From Adiantum capillus-veneris (Eukaryota; Streptophyta; Polypodiopsida; Polypodiales; Pteridaceae): a DNA stretch of 64,000 nt. The notes beneath the pieces are model-generated. The model made no database searches, was not told the origin of the DNA, and saw only the letters and a list, made by a program, of their open reading frames with translations. Shown piece by piece: positions 13,079 through 24,571 of this stretch; within the stretch, counting starts at the first letter, position 1; each line of letters begins with the position of its first letter. The stretch lies in NCBI GenBank assembly GCA_014529385.2, contig CM043969.1, positions 75,686,676 through 75,750,675 of the forward strand, given 5' to 3'. The position numbers and the translations under genes were made by a program.

Positions 13079-13087
13079 CAGGTAAGC
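13079..13087 (+). promoter_or_regulatory. Candidate 5' splice site before gag (element B)
   Basis: CAG followed by GTAAGC, with the intron GT at 13082-13083, lies 35 bases before the gag ATG. Element A has an equivalent site. A candidate acceptor, AACAG at 25705-25709, lies six bases before the ATG of the extra ORF. Splicing between them would remove gag-pol and bring that ORF near the 5' end. Confidence 0.55.
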
Positions 13088-13116
13088 TTTAAGTTTTCAA
13101 CCCAACTTTCATTCTT

Positions 13117-15953
13117 ATGTATTTAAGGTCAGGAGCCTTTGTTAAGTCGGGAGCTAAAAGTGTCAAAAGTCAAGTAAGCACCACGTCCACCGAAGAGAGT
13201 GTAACTTAGACGAGACTAGACCCATTAGCACCAATCATTGAAGAGGGTAGTGATACTGACACTTCATCGGAAAATTCCTTCTTCATGATGGGGAGTCAGC
13301 AGCCACGAGGTTTCAACGGTGAAGGACCAATGCCAGGGGGGAGCACCTCCCTACATCCCTTAAACGAAACCAAGTTCACTGTAATCTTCTTGGAAGGAAC
13401 TAACTCGAGGGGAGCCTTAGTTTATTCTGACTATCGGGGACGCAAGTGTATTTGTATTGAAGAAAGACCGGCTCAGAGACTAGAGATAATTCGAGTCTAT
13501 GATGATGGTGACAGATTCTGAGACAAAAAGGGGAACGACTATCTGATAGTGAGTAACCCTGAGGATTACAACAGATATGGGGATAACGTGGCAAAAGGGA
13601 AAATGGTTTCAGAAACCCAAGAACCGCCTCCTAACATTGATCGACCTGGAGCGCTTTTTATGCATGATAAGAAAACAACCAGGGTCCTAACCTATAATGA
13701 GAATGTACGGATTTACAAGCATGAAAGCGAGGGAATAGTCTCTTACTTTCGATGCAAGGAACCATACCCAAATGAATTAAGCAAAGACAAGGTTCTTTAC
13801 TTATTTTCTTATGAAACTGCTATGGGGAAGGATATTGTTTTTATTGACAGATACGGGCGAGAATACAAACGTATTCTCCCAGAAGAGGTTGAAAAGGCAA
13901 TAGTTCCGGGAGCATCGACCTATGGCCCCGACGAAGTACCAAGAGCCACCTACACCCCTAGCAAGTCGAAAAATCCCTTTTCAGAAGAGTATGACGCTAC
14001 CTCACATTCTACCCGACAACCGACGTCCAACTACCAGGATGAACCAGCTACTCAGCCATCATTGCAGGCATGGCTTCGACAGAGTGCTACATTAGAACAA
14101 GACCGAACCCGAGAGGGTTATCAAACCGCACGAGGGTTAAGGGATTTACAAGAACCACCACTCTATGCACAGTATCAAGGAGAGAGTAAGCCAAAGACTC
14201 AGGGGTCAACTGAGCCTGGAAGAACACCCCAAGAACGAGTTCGGAGAGATGAACCATCTCTCGCGAGAACTGTTAGAAATTATGGATTAGGAGCACCATT
14301 GGGAGAGGAACCTGGCCACTACAGAAGACCAGAGGAGGTATATCGACTAGGACGGGGAGATCCCATGATGAGATTTGTAGACCATCGTAGAATTAGACCT
14401 TCTCAACTGCAAAAATGGGTAAACAAGAAATATACGGGAAGCAAGTATCCGAGAGATCATGTAGCAGCCTTTGTGCGTGTAATTAGAACTGAAGAGGTGT
14501 TAGAATTTCCTACCCAATTTGCAGGATTCGGTTTAACATTAGAGGATGATGCTGCTACATGGTTTGACTCGGTGGAGCGAAGAGACTTTGAGTCGATGGA
14601 GGAAGTGTTTGACGAGTTTATCGAGGAATTCTCACAAAGAGGAATAGCTCATAATACAGTCTCACAAATCCATAAATTCAAACAGAAAGATGCAGAGTCT
14701 GTTCGAAAGGCAGCCCTCCGATTAAAAAGATATGTTAAGTTCTGCCCCGTAGAAGAACTGCCAACTCAGTCCAGACTTATGCTTATATTTATCCAAGGAC
14801 TAAGGAATGCAGATCTTCAAAAGGACTTACATATGAAAAGGAGCACGACGTTGAATGATTTAACCAAGGAAGCTCTATACCTTGTGGACAATTGTGCGGT
14901 CTACAAAGAGGGTGAGTTCAAGGATCTTGACGATGATTCTTCCTCGCAACAAAGCGGAAGCAAGTCTGCTAAGACAACACTGAAAGGAGAAGTAGCGGTA
15001 AGCCAAGAGCAGCTTGTAGAGGAAGTGCTTAAAAAGATTAACTTGTATTCCAAACCACAAGCTAAACAACCAAAATGGTGTGCGATTGAACAAAAATGGA
15101 CAAACCATGGGACGGAGGAGTGTTATTATAACAAGGGATATGTGAGAGAATGACCATATGCTCCGCAAGCTCATGCGACATCCCCTTAAGTCCCACCGAT
15201 GCCTAGATATCAAACAGGCAACCTACCAGGACCTGCAGGTGTGGAAAGACCACAACCAGTGTTGGGCCAACAACCACCCCTACTAGGATTACGACTGGTC
15301 GGCATAAGATACACACCCACAGTAACTGAGTCGGATGAGAAGGCTTTGGTACCTATGCATGCATACTACGATGAGCCCAATGGATATGCGGCGAACTCTG
15401 TCTATTATCCACTGGAAGAACCCTCTACACCAGAACCATGGAGCATGATAGGAAATACAAGACCACCAACTGCTGCGCAGGCAGCGGGAGAAGGACGATA
15501 TAGCCTGGATGAAAGAACACTATTGTTCATAGCCAACGGAGGCATGAGCGGGCAAAGAATTGCACACCAACAAAGAGGAGCTCCAGGAGCACCTCAACAA
15601 CCTAAGGACCATGCTACAAGTGTGGTGGAGACCATTGGCTGAGGGACTGCCCTCATGACGAAATCATTAGGGTCAACGCATATTGCACGGAGTGTGGAAT
15701 TACTCACTTGATCCCTGATTGCCCTAAAAACCCGAGCAAAGGAGCAAAAACTACCTTGAATATGCTGGGAGCGCTGCCTTCCAGTGGAGGGTCAGAAAAT
15801 GAAACTCCAATTCCTGTTAAGGTCTTGACGAGAGCCCAAGCAAGGAAAAATGACAATCAGCCCAAGAGTAACGATGAAAATCAAGAAGAAATCAAGACTG
15901 ACAAGTCTAGCTCAGTCGTGATAATCCTTGGAAAGAACGAAGAGCAAAAATGA
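13117..15953 (+). pseudogene. gag of element B (stops and one frameshift)
   Basis: The ATG at 13117 (MYLRSG) is chosen because the following residues align with the gag start of element A. The capsid region lies at about 14380-14880 (FPTQFAGFGLTL, ATWFDSVERRDF, FKQKDAESVRK). At about 15073-15123 is WCAIEQKWTNHGTEECYY (C-x8-H-x4-C), and at about 15240-15285 ERPQPVLGQQPPLLG, both shared with A. Two knuckles of form C-x2-C-x3-H-x4-C lie at 15612-15650 and 15687-15725 (CYKCGGDHWLRDC and CTECGITHLIPDC). In-frame stops are at 13207 (TAG), 13519 (TGA), 15151 (TGA) and 15187 (TAA). A frameshift lies near 15600, just before the first knuckle. The stop at 15951 overlaps the next ATG. Confidence 0.88.
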
Positions 15954-16640
15954 AAGCTAGACGTGAGCGAAAACAAAAAGATGTAGAAGCTGAGCTAACG
16001 ATAGCTCGAGAGCAACTTAAACAGCAAAGAGAGTCCGACTCTCTAAAATCAACGGAGGGACCAAGAAGTGCAAGCTCAGGAGTGTCAGTATTGGTAGATA
16101 AGATCAATGAACCCTTAGATGCAATCTTGCAAGCATATGAAGCAAGAGTGAAGAACAGGCAGACTCTAGAGCAAAGGTGGATGACATATCCATATCCAGA
16201 GATAGAAAAACAGAGACTAGAGATGTGCAAACAGCTGATTGAAACTGCACAAGCTTTACTGGAGCCTCCACCTATGGAAGCGGGAGATAGAGTAATCAAA
16301 CCACCAAATAATGAAACACCTCACAAAACCGAACAAAGGATACCCGACAAGATAGAAAACATTAAATCCTTGCCGGATGTTGAGGATGCAAAAGATGTGC
16401 CTAATAGCACTAATGAATCACTGAAAGATTTTCCACCATATTCCCCTATTGTGGAAGAAAATTGGCATGAAGAGCTATGGGAAACGGTGGGAAAAGCTCA
16501 AGAAAAATATGAGACAAAAACAGTCGAGTTGGCGCCTTTCTCGAAGCTGAACTTGAATAAGCCTCCATGGGATTTAGACGTTAAATCATTTCAAGGGGAT
16601 AATGGTTCAGTTGCATCCGAAGATAGCAGACCAAAATGAC
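15950..16640 (+). pseudogene. gag-pol linker region of element B
   Basis: The ATG at 15950 overlaps the TGA of the previous frame (ATGA). The segment encodes a charged, helical region (RERKQKDVEAELTIAREQLK), then SVLVDKINEPLDAILQAYEA and RWMTYPYPE. Element A has a matching stretch (SILVHKIFEPINAALEAYQA and KWKNYPSPD), so the region is a conserved part of the lineage's polyprotein, probably the end of nucleocapsid or a spacer before protease. The frame closes with a TGA at 16637 and the reading moves to another frame near 16730. Confidence 0.7.
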
Positions 16641-17580
16641 TCAGAACTTTGCCATCATATATGGGGAACTATGAGGCAAGGTCAGAAATTCGAAGAGTAC
16701 CTACCTTCTCAGAGAATAGGGGGGTCAAATCAATTGGACACTAAAATCCTGACAGACTTATTGACCACTCCGGTCAAGTGCACAATCACATTGGTAGAAT
16801 TGTTAAAAATTTGGCCAAGCATGTGGACAGAAGTGGGCAAATGTCTTGAAAAATTTGGCATAAGGAGACCTCTTAAGTTCTTCGAAAGCGAGCTTAATGA
16901 CACCGAACCGAAGGAAGTCAACACTAGACCAGTGCCACTCAACAAGGTAGGAGAGTATTGTGAAGGTGAAGACGGCAACACAACCCTACCAGTTGAGTAT
17001 AACGGCATAGAGACTAAGGCAATACTTGATAGTGGAGCTGGCATTGCCATTGCGACCAAAATTCTATGGGAAAAATGGGGAAAACCAGCAATACGAACAA
17101 CTAGAATGAAATTGCAACTGGCGGATGGGCACATAGAAAGGCCTATAGGATTGCTTGAGGCAATTGTGGTATCTTCCTGTGGCATAGAGTACGAACATAC
17201 CTTTTCCATAGTAGATTTCGGCAAGAAGAACGTTCAACTATGAAATTATCCTTGGTAGGCCGTTCATGAGGCAACTCAAAATGGTGCAGGACTGGGGGTA
17301 TGATTATTTGTATCTAAAACATGCTGAAACTACTACACGTGTAAACATGAAAAATCATAGCTACCATGATGTCACGAGAACCCCTGTGGAAGAATTTGAC
17401 TCAGCCACCATTAGTGGATCAGAAGTCCCAGCCTGGCTTTGTAAGAAAAAGGAGATATGGATGTGCGGGGCATCTCAATGTAGTGAATTTGACCACAATG
17501 AAAGGACACTAGAGAGGGTCTTGGAAGACGATGCATATATTCGAGAACCTTTTCCTGAAGAAAAGCTCGAACCCTTAGAA
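16641..17580 (+). pseudogene. Protease 1 (retropepsin) of element B
   Basis: This is an aspartic protease that would process the polyprotein. The active site AILDSGAGIAIATK has D-S-G-A at 17028-17039. MKLQLADGHIERP and FSIVDFG follow, and after a one-base frameshift near 17229 the second motif IILGRPFMRQL. The upstream WPSMWTEVGKCLEKFG is conserved in element C. The sequence runs on through HSYHDVTRTPVEEFDSAT and EIWMCGAS, which also match A and C, so the conserved block is longer than a minimal retropepsin. Confidence 0.9.
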
Positions 17581-19329
17581 TGGTCTCAAATTTTGGCTAC
17601 ATTGGATGTATGCGTCAATGAAGTCACTCCCACCAAATTTTGTGATGAGAATGGCTACGATATCATACCATACTACATGTTGAGCAAAATTGTGGAGGAG
17701 GACGAGAACGATGGAGATACTGAGAATATGAGGATAAATAAAACAGAAACGAAACTTGAGATTAAGATAGTGGGCTATGTGGACATCCCCACTAAAGAAA
17801 TCAAGGAGGAGGGAGAAGAATTTTATGATTCTTCTGATCAAAGTGAAAACAAGGATAACGTGGATGAAGAGAAGTCAGAAAATACGGAGGGAGACGACAA
17901 TCAAGATCAAGACAATGACGTCTTCTACAATTTCCCAAACCAAAGTGAGAGATGCCAAAAAAGATACAAGAGTAAACGACACCATATCAGTCCACCAACC
18001 AAGCTGAGACCCATGCCGGAGTTTAAGGGTAAGACACATTTCCTTATGAACATTCATGCTGTTGATTGTGCTAAGGATAAAGTGTCAGGAAGATTTCTTA
18101 AGGTTGTTGAAGACTCAGGATTTAATTCCAGACTGTTGAAACATAGGAAAACTAGCAAAGCAAAAAAAAGAGTTGCAACAAAAAAACAGAATGTCTGTGG
18201 TAGTCCAATTATGACGAAAATTGAACGAAAAACGAGATACAATGAGTTGAAACAAAAAATTAAAAATGTATGGACAACTGAAATGGAAAGTAGCGATGGA
18301 ACGAACGCTAGTGATGGGAGTAAAAAGATAGATGTACCTCCTCACTATTGTAAGTACACCATTCAGGAAAGAAGATTAGTGGTTCAGCAACCAATGATGG
18401 AGCCTAAATCAAACGAGTCCTACGATGGGCCACAGAACGCCAAGAAACTAGAATTAGCAAAGCCAGGAGAAAATCCTCGACTTGCTTACATTGCCACAGA
18501 TCTAGGTCGAGAAGAAGAGGACTTACTAATCAAAACACTTAAGGAATTTCGAGATGTATTTGCATGGTCGTACAAAGATTTGAAGGGAGTGGATCCTAAC
18601 ATTTGTGAACATTCAATCCCTCTGAAGTCTGATGCAAAGCCAAGCAAACAACGTCCATACACGTATAATGAGACATTCGCCAAAAGGATAAAAGAGGAGA
18701 TAGACAAACTTATGGAGGCTGAATTTATTTATGAGATAGAACACACGGATTGGGTGTCCCCGATAGTGGTGGTACCAAAGAAAAACGGGAAATTACGAGT
18801 GTGTGTGAATCTCAAGAAGGTAAACGCAGCAACAATAAGGGACAACTACCCTCTTCCTATCACTGAACACGTCTTGGAACGAGTAGCAGGCAAGCAAGCC
18901 TATAACTTTATGGACGGATTCTCTGGTTATAACCAATTGGGGGTGAAACTAGAAGATCAATACAAAACAACATTTGCAACAGAATGGGGCATATATGCAT
19001 TTAGGGTAATGCCATTTGGCTTGACCAATGCTCAAGCCACATTTCAGAGATTAATGACACACGCTTTTAAAGAATACTTGCGAAAATTCTTGGATATTTA
19101 CATGGACGACTTGTGTGTCTATTCTCTATTGAGAGAAGACCATATAGATCATCTTAGAAAGGTATTCGAGAAATGCAGAACGTATAGGATTTGCCTCAAC
19201 CCAAAAAACTGTGTATTCATGGTACGACAAGGTAAAATCTTAGGCCACATAGTGTCGGCTAATGGAATTACCACTGATGAAGACAAGGTAAAGGTGATCA
19301 TAGAATTGCCAAGACCAAACACTGTATGA
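17581..19329 (+). pseudogene. Acidic linker and reverse transcriptase of element B
   Basis: The first 900 bases encode an acidic or basic linker (Asp/Glu-rich about 17690-17900, Lys-rich about 18120-18250) of unknown role, shared with A but missing in C. From about 18480 comes the RT: FAWSYKDLKGVDP, DWVSPIVVVPKKNGKLRVCV, NYPLPITEHVLERVAG, FMDGFSGYNQ, and the catalytic YMDD at 19099-19110. MVRQGKILGHIVS follows. The RT makes cDNA from the element RNA in virus-like particles. The frame is open from 17266 to a TGA at 19327. Confidence 0.92.
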
Positions 19330-19965
19330 GAGGTACAATCATTTATGGGACATTGTGGATACTACCGACGTTTTATCTACATGTACGCTGTAATAGAAAA
19401 ACCCTTGTATATTCTAATCACGCTCTTCATTTGGACAAATGAATGTGAGGAGTCATTCCAGAAACTAAAAGATGCACTGGTATCTGCACCAATTCTAAAA
19501 GCACCAGATTGGTCAAAGATCTTCCATGTACATGTAGATGCTTTGGCATTTGCAATAGGCTGTATATTAGCACAACTAGATGAGGGTAAGACGGATTTTC
19601 CAATCAGTTATGTTAGTAGACAACTCAACAGTGCAGAAAAGAATTATACTACCACTGAAAGAGAAGGATTGGGTATGATATATGCGGTAAAGAAATTTCG
19701 TCATTACTTACTCGCGAACAAATTCACATTCTTTGTGGATCATCAGGCACTCTTGTACTTAGTAAACAAACCTTGTAACACGGGACGAATTGTAAGATGG
19801 TTCATTGTGTTGCTGGAGTTTGATTTTACGGTAGTAGTTAAGAAAGGAAAAACTCATCAAAGAGCAGACCACCTTTCTCGATTACTACATGGGGAAAAAG
19901 CTACCGGGGTAGATGATGATCTCCCAGACGCATACCTGTTTAATATGGAGATGGTACCGAAATAG
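19330..19965 (+). pseudogene. RT connection and RNase H of element B
   Basis: The segment begins with VQSFMGHCGYYRRF, the usual connection after Ty3 RT. RNase H follows, with acidic residues in HVDA, TEREGLGMIYAVKKFRHYL, FVDHQALLYLV and RADHLSRL. It degrades the RNA strand of the RNA-DNA hybrid. Same frame as RT, with a TGA at 19327 before it and a TAG at 19963 after it. Element C matches closely (61640-62322). Confidence 0.92.
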
Positions 19966-21600
19966 TTAGAGCAAATTATTCCGTTGCTGACATATGGAAT
20001 GAATCTTGACGACAAACATACAGTGGAAGACATTAGACAAGCACGAAATTACACAATTCTTGCGGGAAGAATGTACCATCATGGAAACGATGGGATCCTA
20101 AGGTTGTGTATAGGCCCAGAGGAGTACGAAGCGTATCTAGAGGAGGCCCATACACAAACAGGGGGATTCCATAGAGGAAATCAAATGATGTATGAACAAT
20201 TAAGAAGACTTGGAGTGTATTGGCCAGGAATGGTAGGCGATGTAGCTAATAACATCAAGAAATGAGACTTTTGTACATCCAATACCACTGTGGATTATGC
20301 CACATTACACCAAGTGACAGTAGCACCCGCATGGAGTCATGCTATTGTGGAATATTTGACTAATAAGGAGCTGCCAGGAGATTGGTCTAAAGCCAGACAA
20401 AAGGCTTTACAAATCGAAGCGAATAGGTATAACCTCATTAGTGACCAATTGTATAAAAGAGGAACTGATGACCAGCTGAGGTTAGTTCCTCATGAAAATG
20501 ACTACTTTCCATTATTGGAACAAGCTCATGCAGGCATAGCAGGAGGTCAATTTTCAACAGAGAGAACCGTAAAAATCATTATGGTTGCAGGTATATGGTG
20601 GCCGACCATGATTTAAGATGCAGCAAAATTCGTGAAAAGGTGTGATGAATGTCAACGCACTAAGGTACCAGTTAAAAGAGACGAAATGCCTTTAAGACCA
20701 ATGATGAGTGCTCGAGCATTCGCTAAATGGGGATTGGACTTTGTTGGTCCTATCACTCCACCAGCGTATCGTTCACAAGCACAATATATCATAGTGGCCA
20801 CGGATTACATGACCAAATGGGTGGAAGCAAAAGCCACAATGAAAGCAGACGCTAGAACCACGGCACAATTCTTATATGAATATGTGTTTACACGTTATGG
20901 CCTTCCAATCGAGCTGGTGAGTGATAGAGGGACACACTTTGTAAATGAAGTTATCCAACATCTCTTAAATGAGTTTATGGTAATTCATCGCAAATCTACA
21001 CCCTATCATCCACAAGCCAATGGCCAAGCGGAAGTGACCAACAAAATATTGTGCACAATTCTTACGAAACTGGTTAGTGAAACAAGAACATATTGGGATC
21101 AGATGCTCTATTCGGCATTGTGGGCTTATCGAGTTGCATATAAAACAACACTCAATGCTACACCATTTAATATGGTATATGGGTTAAATGCAATATTGCC
21201 TATTGACTTTTTGATCCCCACACTAAGGGTAGCCACACATGGACGGGGCATGAACTTTCAGAACGGTTAGAGGACCTTGAAAAATTAGATGAGTTACGAC
21301 TCAATGCTGTAGCGGCCATATATGCAAAAAAAAGACAACAGAAAGAGTTTTTTGACAAACATGTGAAGAACAAGGACTTTAAAATGGGTGACTATGTCTT
21401 GGTATACACCCTTAAACAACACGCCAAAAAGCTAAAGAAAAGGGGACTGGGGCCTTATTTGATCCAAGAAATATCGTCCAGCGGAGCAGTAAAACTGTCG
21501 ACACTAGATGGAAAAGAAATGCCGAACTGGATTAGTGGGCGTCGTTTAAAAAAATATCATCTACCTTTAACACCGGAAATGTTGTTTCAACTGCATTATG
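19966..21600 (+). pseudogene. Integrase of element B with two H2C2 zinc modules
   Basis: Two related N-terminal zinc-binding modules follow each other. Module a is at about 20030-20280 (LEEAHTQTGGFH, LGVYWPGM; the first Cys codon of its Cys pair is now TGA at 20263). Module b is at about 20420-20652 (LLEQAHAGIAGGQF, AGIWWPTM, CDEC; its second His is Gln). Then comes the catalytic core: LDFVGPITPPAY, VSDRGTHF and NGQAEVTNK supply the D, D and E residues. The C-terminal part is on another frame after a shift near 21245 (GDYVLVYTLKQHAKKLKKRG, LGPYLIQEIS). Stops are at 19963, 20263 and 20614. The doubled module is also present in element C, so it is a lineage trait and not damage. Confidence 0.9.
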
Positions 21601-22790
21601 GAAAAACTTATAGACAAGAACAACAAAGAATTCAGGACCAGGCACAACAAGAAGCAAAGGAATGGATTGCTAAACGAAAGAAATTTCTCAGGACAATAAA
21701 CATAGTCACCCCAATGATGACTGACGAATATCCTCTTTCAACATCCCAACCAATCGAAGTGGATATACAAAGCGACGAATTAGAAAAGACCATGACAGAC
21801 CTTAGGGCTCAGGACGATAGCATCATTGACGACTTGGAAGATACTTGGTGTAGTCCTTACATAAAAGCTTATGCAGGCACAAAACAAGTTGAAATCTATG
21901 CATTGCTTGACACTGGAGCAAAAATGAGTGTCATCAGCTTTGAGCTCTTTCAGAAACTTGGACTAATAAAGACGATCCCAAAGACACACCGGTTGAAAGT
22001 AGCATCGGGAGATGAGGTGACCACGTTATGGTCTATTATAATACCAATCACAGTGCAGGCACACCCGTATACTACAAAATTCCATGTACTGCCACCAAGT
22101 AGATCAGCAACGCCGTGTATCTTAGCAGTGTCATGGATGAAAGCTAACAGGGTATTCATTGATTTGGATACTAATGAAGCACTGTTCAGAAATGAAAAAT
22201 TTTCAGAACCCTTCTTATCATATAACCAATTCATGTCAAGGAGGAAACAAAAGTCAATACAAACGCAAAGATCTGCCCAACAACAAACAAAGTTTACAAG
22301 TCCAGCAACGTCTTATCAAAAATCAACAACCATGCAGGGAACCAGGCAAGTTTGGGTACGGCGTACAAAGCTGACCGAGGCACAATTACATCAAAAGAGG
22401 AAATACAAAGTTTGGATAAGGCACGACAACCTAATCCCTATAAAAAAGGAGTCAGAAGAACAGACAAAACATCGAAAGCCAGCAAAACTTCAAAGAACCA
22501 TAGTCAATCTGTCGAATACGCAACGGACTATATTGGTATGGCGGCCAAAATTGCCAATTCAAAACGGGCCAACAACACAAGAAGGGAGGCCAAAGATGAC
22601 AATCGAGCACTTATCTACAACTGTCAAGGTCAAGCCACATCATGCAAACAGCACGAGGAAACAAACAAAATCAACAACAAAAACTACAAGGATCTATAAG
22701 ACCCAAGTCATCGAACCAGAAAGAAAGAATGTTCCACCAGATATGACAATATCGACTTCAAAGGAACCACATACGCCAATTCAAAACTAG
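21601..22790 (+). pseudogene. Second retropepsin-like domain and Trp-motif tail after integrase
   Basis: Downstream of the integrase C-terminus the same frame continues through a Gln- and Glu-rich helix (RQEQQRIQDQAQQEAKEWIA) into VEIYALLDTGAKMSVIS, with D-T-G-A at 21909-21920. LKVASGDEVTTL, FHVLPPSRSATP and CILAVSWMKAN follow. The spacing and motifs are those of a retropepsin-like aspartic protease fold, distinct from protease 1. The basic tail repeats a W motif: QVWVRR, KVWIRH and ILVWRP. Element C has both parts (58676-59922). Whether the domain is an active protease or a structural relic is unknown; I know of no standard plant Ty3/gypsy element with this arrangement. Confidence 0.8.
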
Positions 22791-24571
22791 TGGAAAACAA
22801 TCAAACAAAGAGCGGCAGATTTACAACTACTCCTTGCAAAGAAAATCTGCCAGCCAACTCAAGCTACCATAGGAAGCCTCAACGACAAATGCCAATAAGC
22901 GTATCGCTTATACCTTCCTCTTTGCACTGCATAAATTCTTTCTAGATGCATTGACCGTACATGCATATAGGGCTATATTACAAGGCCTGCATTAGCACGA
23001 GTTCAAACCCATGCACATCACATACCCTTGACGATACCCTGTCGTCCGGGAGGACTCCAACTAGGTGGGGGGGGAGGCATTCCAAATGCGGACTCATGTC
23101 ATATAATAGAGGGCAATGTTTGTGAGCAATTTTTCAACCATTTTTGCGTTTTATTGTGTGATTTTGGAAAAAGAATATGTCCTCGTAATTAATCAGAATT
23201 GGAGACCAAATCATCATTCATGAGCCCCTAGGGATGTGTATAGACTATAAAGAGAGTCAAATCTGGCCAAAAACTGTCTAAAAACAGCAAAAAAATAGGA
23301 CAAGGTTGACGATAATGAGCGAGAATGTACATAGACGAGAGAAAAGGGAGCTACAAAGTGTTTTTCCTTTCATTGGTATTTTTCTAGGTTAGAATTGCTA
23401 TTTTCGGGTTATTTTGGGATTTATTTGCTTTATTTTAGCCATTTTCTAGCCAAAATTATAGAAAAAAATCCGTAATCCAGATGGAAACACAGAAGAAGAG
23501 ACGCCTAATCGGAGCAAGGTAAAGAAGACACATAAAAAATAGGGACTGCAAAGGTGACAGGGCAAAATGACCACTGTCATGAAGGGACCTCCAACAGGAG
23601 AAATCTACAAAAATGGTAAAACTGGAGCAACCGAAGTCCAAATCAGGAAATTTGCGAGCCTAAACCACATCTCGCAAAAAGTTATGGCCACAGGTAAAAG
23701 ATGGGAAAATTTGGTGTCGGAGTCTAGGCTAGGCTAGAAATCCCTCATTTGAGTCATTTTCCATAGTGAGAGAGAGAGAGCTCCCTACAGCAGTTGAGAC
23801 TTCCAGAAGCTCATCCATCGCGCACGGTCACCAGATCGACATCAGATATGAGAGGTATGCTCGTCAACACTAATTCTAAGTGTTGTTTACTTCAGTTAGT
23901 CGCAAAACCTCGCCGGCATCACAATCACAACCTGTGCACACATACGGTAGACCGGTTGTTAGGGAGACCTAGGGGCCACCAAATGGAACCAAAATTGAAA
24001 GGCACAATGCCTATAGCTTAGGGATCGAGCCTATGACCTCGGAAAGCGCGAAGGAAGCCGCTCAGAAAACCCTAATTTCACAGGACCTGCAAAAGGGCAA
24101 CTAAACCAAGGTGATCGAAAATGAGCCAAAATTCATAGACAGCAAGCCAATAACCTCGACAAATCGACTGAAGGGTTAGACCATGAAAAATTTCGTCAAA
24201 ACGGAGCCTAAGTCTCTATCTGACGAAAACCGCACAAAGCGTCACGATACTCTAATGGACCGACCAAGTGACAAAATGACACCAAATTTAACAAGGTACA
24301 TCCAAAAGAGGTCAACTACGAGATGGATAAGTCCACTCAGGAAAAAAGCTCTTCCACTAGGGCAAATTCCGGCAACAGGCTAGAAAGATGTCCAAATGGT
24401 CGTTCTTGGTGTTGTAAACACCAAAACAACAACTGACTGCTTGGATGGAAGGTCAAAAGGAAATAAAAGATAGTCGGAATCATACAATGACCAAAAGGAA
24501 CGGCGACCATCACCTAAGTGGTCTACTTCACTCCAGGACCAGCTAAGTGCTGCAAACAAGGAGTACACTCT
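22791..24571 (+). other. Post-pol spacer of element B, non-coding, conserved with C
   Basis: No convincing gene. Bases 22800-24250 align in pieces with the post-pol region of element C (58670 down to about 57290). Shared phrases include GAAAATCTGCC, GAGCCTAAACC, CATCTCGCAA, ATGAGAGGTA and GGCCACCAAATGG. The segment contains an internal polypurine tract at 23063-23077. Confidence 0.7.
23063..23077 (+). other. Internal polypurine tract, conserved in element C
   Basis: AGGTGGGGGGGGAGG nearly copies the real 3' polypurine tract of B (AGGAGGGGGGGAG, 29167-29179) but lies 6.1 kb upstream of the LTR. Element C has AGGAGGGGGGGAGG at the equivalent place (58514-58527, minus strand), followed in both by GCATTC. 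It could prime a second plus strand. Confidence 0.6.
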
